9,557 nucleotides of DNA from Archaeoglobus_B sp964471215. Lineage in GTDB: Archaea > Halobacteriota > Archaeoglobi > Archaeoglobales > Archaeoglobaceae. Positions within the stretch are counted from its first letter, which is position 1. Every line of letters begins with the position of its first letter. The translations under genes were made by a program, and so were the position numbers. The notes beneath the pieces are model-generated. The model saw nothing but the letters and a program-made list of their open reading frames with translations, searched no databases and was not told the origin of the DNA. Positions 7,200-9,557 of the stretch are shown in pieces. The stretch spans positions 1-9,557 of the forward strand of contig CAYYFC010000046.1 in assembly GCA_964471215.1 (NCBI GenBank), read 5' to 3'.

Positions 7200-7274
7200 T
7201 TTTTTAAATTTCCATAGTTCAAGGAAATTGAAGACATGAATTTGATTGTAAATGTATGTTTTAAGGTAAGATGA

Positions 7275-7323
7275 GGGAGTCTGGGGTTCTCATGAAAGAG
7301 GAGAATTCTAATGATATACTCCC
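7275..7323. repeat. Potential stem-loop with two nested stems
   Basis: GGGAGT (7275-7280) pairs with ACTCCC (7318-7323), and inside it TTCTC (7287-7291) pairs with GAGAA (7301-7305) around a 9-nt loop. GGGG at 7283-7286 could alternatively compete for the CCCC at 7321-7324. No oligo-T run follows on either strand, so it is not a typical terminator. It overlaps the decayed IS end and may be part of the RNA fold of that end. Confidence 0.35.
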
Positions 7324-7372
7324 CAATAGTTATTAAAAAAATATTAATTACTTACACATCGTCCAAACCCCA
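7289..7372 (-). mobile_element. Decayed, inverted copy of the IS607-type right end
   Basis: Read on the minus strand, this stretch begins TGGGGTTTGGAC, identical over 12 bases to 9475-9486. It continues with shared blocks in the same order: GTGT, AGTAATT, ATA, TTGGG, ATCAT, TCTC and TTTCAT, matching the right end of the truncated insertion sequence up to the window edge. The similarity stops abruptly on the other side of TGGGG, where the tnpB-derived sequence begins in the other copy. I therefore read it as an old right end of a related element in opposite orientation, without recognisable transposase sequence. The stem sequences have drifted, so it is probably inactive. Confidence 0.55.
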
Positions 7373-7532
7373 TGGAAAAAGAACAGGGTATATTAATTGT
7401 ACTCATAGTCAAATAAATTGTAGACTGTTGTATTGCTTATCTCATCGCGTGCAGTTCTTAAAAGCCATGCCAAGGGAAAAAACAACCTGAGATCGATCGC
7501 TTCTTTTTTCTCCAAGAGAACTGTTAGAAAAG

Positions 7533-7540
7533 AAATATAT
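7533..7540 (+). promoter_or_regulatory. TATA-box-like element of the mutase gene
   Basis: AAATATAT, preceded by the purine-rich AGAAAAG, is centred about 27 bp before ATG 7564. No Shine-Dalgarno lies between the two, again suggesting leaderless transcription. Confidence 0.5.
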
Positions 7541-7563
7541 TCCCTGAGTATAGATTAGATGTT

Positions 7564-8913
7564 ATGAGAATTGGTGCAGTTGGCGAGTTATTCGGGACGG
7601 ACGGTGTCAGAGGAATTGCAAATGAGGAGTTAACGGTGGAAATGGCGTTAAATCTTGGTAGAGTTATGGGTACTTTAAAGAAAAGGGTTGCAATAGCAAT
7701 GGATACGCGTCTTTCCAGTCCTATGCTTAAAAGTGCAGCAATTGCCGGATTAACGTCGGTTGGATGCGATGTCGTTGATCTTGGTATAGCACCCACACCG
7801 GCCTTACAGTATTATGTGAAGTGCAAGAAGGAGGTGGAGGGGGGGATAATAATTACTGCGAGTCACAATCCAAAAGAGTACAACGGCATAAAGTTCATTC
7901 AAGAGGATGGCAGGGAGTTCACAAGAGACATGGACGAGGAGTGTGAGAGGATTTACAAGAGCAAAACATTTAGAGTTGTTAGCTGGAATGAGGTAGGTCA
8001 GGTTTACTACGATGAATACAGGAGATTGTACATAGATGGTATACTCGATAAGGTTGAGGTAGATGAGATATCAAGGAAGCGATTTAAAGTTGTAATAGAC
8101 TGCGGAAACGGTGCAAGCTGTTTTACATCGCCTCAGATATTAAGGGAACTGGGATGTGAGGTTATAAGCATAAACTCGCATCCGGATGGCAGATTTCCTC
8201 AAAGAAGTCCTGAACCAGTTGAAGAAAATCTTGATCTGCTCAAAAAGATAGTTAAAGAGGCGAAAGCTGATCTAGGTGTTGCTCATGACGGTGACGCTGA
8301 TAGGGCGACTTTTGTAGATGAAAAGGGCAGATTTATCAGTGAGGACATCATACTAGCCTTAATGGCAAAGTATTACGTGGAGAAGAACAGGGGCGGTAAG
8401 GTTGTTACACCTGTTTCCTCCTCGAAATGCGTAGAGGATGCAGTTGTTGAGGCAGGAGGGGAAATAGTATATACGCCAGTCGGATCACCCGTTGTTGCCG
8501 AGACGATGATTAGGGTCAATGCTGTGTTCGGTGGTGAGGGAAACGGCGGATTGATATTTCCCGAGCATCTATATGCAAGAGATGGAGCCATGAGCTTTGC
8601 AAGAATACTCGAGCTTATGGCTTTAGAAAACAAGCCAATTTCGGAGCTAGTTAAGGATATACCGAGGTACTATACGATAAAGACGAAGTTGCCATGCAAG
8701 GACAAGATAAGGCTACTCGAAGGTTTAAAGAAGGAGTTTCCCGATGCTAATTTCACGGATGGTGCAAGGATAGATTACGAAGATAGCTGGATTCTAATAA
8801 GACCTTCAGGAACTGAGCCAATAGTGAGGATATTCGCGGAAGCAAAAACGAAAAGAAAGGCTGAGGAACTTATCGAAATGGGGATAAGAACTGTTAAAAA
8901 GATACTGGGGTAG
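7564..8913 (+). CDS. glmM: Phosphoglucosamine mutase / phosphomannomutase family (alpha-D-phosphohexomutase)
   Basis: The 449-residue enzyme isomerises a hexose 6-phosphate and 1-phosphate, feeding nucleotide-sugar synthesis for glycans. All four signature loops are present: the phosphoserine loop TASHNP with Ser100, the metal-binding loop DGDADR (242-247), the sugar-specificity loop GGEGNGG (323-329) and the phosphate-binding loop RPSGTEP (413-419). The N-terminus LFGTDGVRGIAN is typical of GlmM-like proteins, and the length matches archaeal GlmM. In archaea this family includes phosphoglucosamine, phosphomannose and phosphoglucose mutases that cannot be separated safely by eye, so the substrate is uncertain. 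ATG 7564 is the only start available close before the conserved region, adding about eight residues to the usual start. It appears monocistronic; the IS607 remnant begins within about 40 bp of its stop codon. Confidence 0.92.
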   Translation: MRIGAVGELFGTDGVRGIANEELTVEMALNLGRVMGTLKKRVAIAMDTRLSSPMLKSAAIAGLTSVGCDVVDLGIAPTPALQYYVKCKKEVEGGIIITASHNPKEYNGIKFIQEDGREFTRDMDEECERIYKSKTFRVVSWNEVGQVYYDEYRRLYIDGILDKVEVDEISRKRFKVVIDCGNGASCFTSPQILRELGCEVISINSHPDGRFPQRSPEPVEENLDLLKKIVKEAKADLGVAHDGDADRATFVDEKGRFISEDIILALMAKYYVEKNRGGKVVTPVSSSKCVEDAVVEAGGEIVYTPVGSPVVAETMIRVNAVFGGEGNGGLIFPEHLYARDGAMSFARILELMALENKPISELVKDIPRYYTIKTKLPCKDKIRLLEGLKKEFPDANFTDGARIDYEDSWILIRPSGTEPIVRIFAEAKTKRKAEELIEMGIRTVKKILG

Positions 8914-8949
8914 AAACTTTCCAAATATAGCGAAGTGTAAATTTTTGTA

Positions 8950-9202
8950 GTGAAGTATAGCAAGAGGCTGTTACCACCTAGAGAAGCTTATAGGAGACTT
9001 GGGATTCACTTTGTTACCTTGAAGAGGTGGATTTATTCTGGATGGCAAAGAACCTAAGGACGCATACCAAGAGCTCGTAGAGGACTTACTCACAATCATA
9101 ACAAGTTTTGCTGATAAGTTCTACGGTATGATGAGTCACAAGAAAAAGAGACTCGTCCAAGGCTTCAGGAAGCTTTTAAAGGAGGTTGAAGAGAATGGTT
9201 AA
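8950..9202 (+). pseudogene. tnpA: IS607-type serine resolvase (TnpA), remnant with internal deletion and frameshift
   Basis: From GTG 8950 the frame gives a MerR-like helix-turn-helix start, with PREAYRRLGIHFVTLKRW as its core, and stops at 9055-9057. Starting at 9041 in the +1 frame, DGKEPKDAYQELVEDLL and the following residues to the TAA at 9200-9202 match the C-terminal tail of archaeal IS607 resolvases (AYQELVEDLLTIITSFA...). The join is at about 9040-9046. Only about 85 residues remain where the family has roughly 200, so the whole serine catalytic domain is gone and the frame is shifted. The protein cannot recombine DNA; the N-terminal fragment could at most bind it. The reading of the two halves as parts of one gene rests on family recognition. 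Confidence 0.8.
9178..9186 (+). promoter_or_regulatory. Ribosome-binding site of tnpB
   Basis: AAAGGAGGT lies eight bases before ATG 9195, within the tail of the resolvase remnant. It is the strongest Shine-Dalgarno in the window and fixes the tnpB start. Confidence 0.7.
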
Positions 9203-9557
9203 ACTTACGAGAACGGTAGTTGTTCCGAGTATCGTACTAACGAAGAGAAAGTGGGAAATTCTTAAGGAATTGGAGAGTGTTTATGGAGAGATGGTTAAGG
9301 AGCTTGTCACTTACGGTTTTGAGAACGGTATTAAGTCGTTTACAAGATTGAAGAAGTGCAAGTATCACGAGTTGAGAAGGAAATATCCGCAACTACCTAG
9401 TCATTACGTACACGTTGCCTGTCAAGACGCTTCGACGAGGATAAAGAGCTTCTTAAAACTTAAGAAGAAAAAGCTGGGGTTTGGACATCGTGTGAGTAAT
9501 TTCATACCCACACGATGCCCTTGGGAATCATCATCCTCATCTCTAATTTCATCTGAG
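9195..9557 (+). pseudogene. tnpB: TnpB (OrfB-family RNA-guided nuclease), 5' fragment, truncated
   Basis: The first 93 codons match the N-terminus of archaeal IS605/IS607 TnpB: MVKLTRTVVVPSIVLTKRKW, KSFTRLKK, and HYVHVACQDASTRIKSFLKLKKK. Family knowledge: complete TnpB is about 400 residues, with a RuvC-like nuclease domain and zinc finger, and cuts DNA guided by an omega RNA made from the element's right end. Here the match stops at about 9474. The open frame continues into a low-complexity tail (RCPWESSSSSLISSE) that does not resemble TnpB and is translated from the hairpin region. The RuvC and zinc-finger parts are therefore missing unless they lie beyond the window, which is unlikely given the join. 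ATG 9195 overlaps the resolvase stop by 8 nt and has a strong ribosome-binding site, so a short peptide may still be made. Confidence 0.8.
9486..9517 (+). other. Strong hairpin at the presumed IS right end (possible omega-RNA stem)
   Basis: CATCGTGTG (9486-9494) pairs perfectly with CACACGATG (9509-9517). After one A/C mismatch the stem extends by GTA/TAC around the loop ATTTCA. A second near-palindrome, GATGCCCTTGGGAATC (9514-9529), follows at once. Position next to tnpB and on the coding strand fits the structured 3' scaffold of a TnpB guide RNA, where the guide would be copied from sequence just outside the element. This role is inferred from position; I did not match it to a known scaffold. 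Confidence 0.45.

Larger units (their letters stand above)
7054..7532. other. AT-rich intergenic region without a convincing gene
   Basis: The 549-bp gap between the DUF1616 and mutase start codons is the longest non-coding stretch in the window and is clearly AT-richer than the flanking genes. No reading frame longer than about 20 codons looks coding, and no tRNA-like or CRISPR-like pattern is visible. It holds several inverted repeats, a 10-bp tandem repeat and a decayed copy of the right end of the insertion sequence at 8950-9557, each listed separately. The stretch 7373-7530 shows nothing I can name except a self-complementary GATCGATC near 7493. Confidence 0.6.
8950..9557 (+). mobile_element. 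IS607-type insertion sequence, internally deleted, running off the window
   Basis: A serine-resolvase remnant followed by an overlapping tnpB start is the gene order of the IS607 family. Both genes have internal deletions: the resolvase lacks its catalytic middle, and tnpB is joined after about 93 codons to a hairpin-bearing sequence that I take to be the right end. The left boundary is not visible; it lies somewhere in 8914-8950 after the mutase stop. The right boundary is at or beyond the window end. The element as seen cannot encode active recombinase. Whether it could be moved in trans by a complete relative elsewhere in the genome is open. Confidence 0.7.

Noticed and set aside
7236..7336. 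Short open frames (12 and 21 codons) joined by an ATGA overlap, and a 14-codon frame at 7373
   Set aside because: They are too short, lack ribosome-binding sites or TATA boxes at suitable spacing, and sit in a region better explained by repeats.
7400..7530. Possible C/D-box guide RNA or tRNA in the gap
   Set aside because: A CTGA and a partial GCGATGA (opposite strand) occur, but no correctly ordered C, D', C', D set or cloverleaf could be found on either strand.
7373..7560. Search for tnpB or resolvase remains next to the decayed right end
   Set aside because: All three minus-strand frames were read and none resembles the IS607 proteins, so only the end sequence is claimed.
8939..8950. AAATTTTTGTAG near the IS start resembles the inverted-repeat arm at 7188-7199
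   Set aside because: It is short and low-complexity, and the arms lie outside the expected extent of the decayed element, so the match is probably chance.

Overview
The window looks like chromosomal DNA from a moderately AT-rich, thermophile-type euryarchaeon, most likely of the order Archaeoglobales. The strongest taxonomic hint is the FEN-1 protein, which by recall is very close to the Archaeoglobus fulgidus enzyme and shares its C-terminal ATLERWF tail. Other archaeal marks are a type II methionine aminopeptidase, the coenzyme F420 enzyme CofD, a DUF1616 membrane protein, and TATA elements placed about 22-28 bases before start codons, which suggests largely leaderless transcripts. The species assignment is an inference.

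Layout. (1) 38-340, minus: small unrecognised membrane protein, divergent from (2) 377-2683, plus: a COG1205/YprA(MrfA)-type DEAD/DEAH helicase with zinc-binding cysteines at both ends. (3) 4459-2667, minus: a map-cofD operon with an ATGA overlap; the end of cofD overlaps the end of the helicase gene by 17 nt. (4) 4508-6033, plus: fen joined to a moaB-like gene through TAATG, divergent from map across a 48-bp promoter region. (5) 7014-6034, minus: a DUF1616 membrane protein whose stop codon abuts the moaB stop codon. (6) 7015-7563: a 549-bp AT-rich gap with inverted repeats, a short tandem repeat and a decayed mobile-element end. (7) 7564-8913, plus: a phosphoglucosamine/phosphomannomutase. 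(8) 8950-9557: an IS607-type insertion sequence in which both the serine resolvase and tnpB have suffered internal deletions; it runs off the window.

The genes are mostly housekeeping: protein N-terminal maturation, F420 synthesis, Okazaki-flap processing, molybdopterin/tungstopterin synthesis and sugar-phosphate metabolism. Apart from the two operons there is no obvious shared pathway. I do not see a clear new multi-gene system. The most unusual signal is the truncated IS607 element, whose right end carries a strong hairpin just after the tnpB break, together with a diverged inverted copy of that end in the gap on the other side of the mutase gene.
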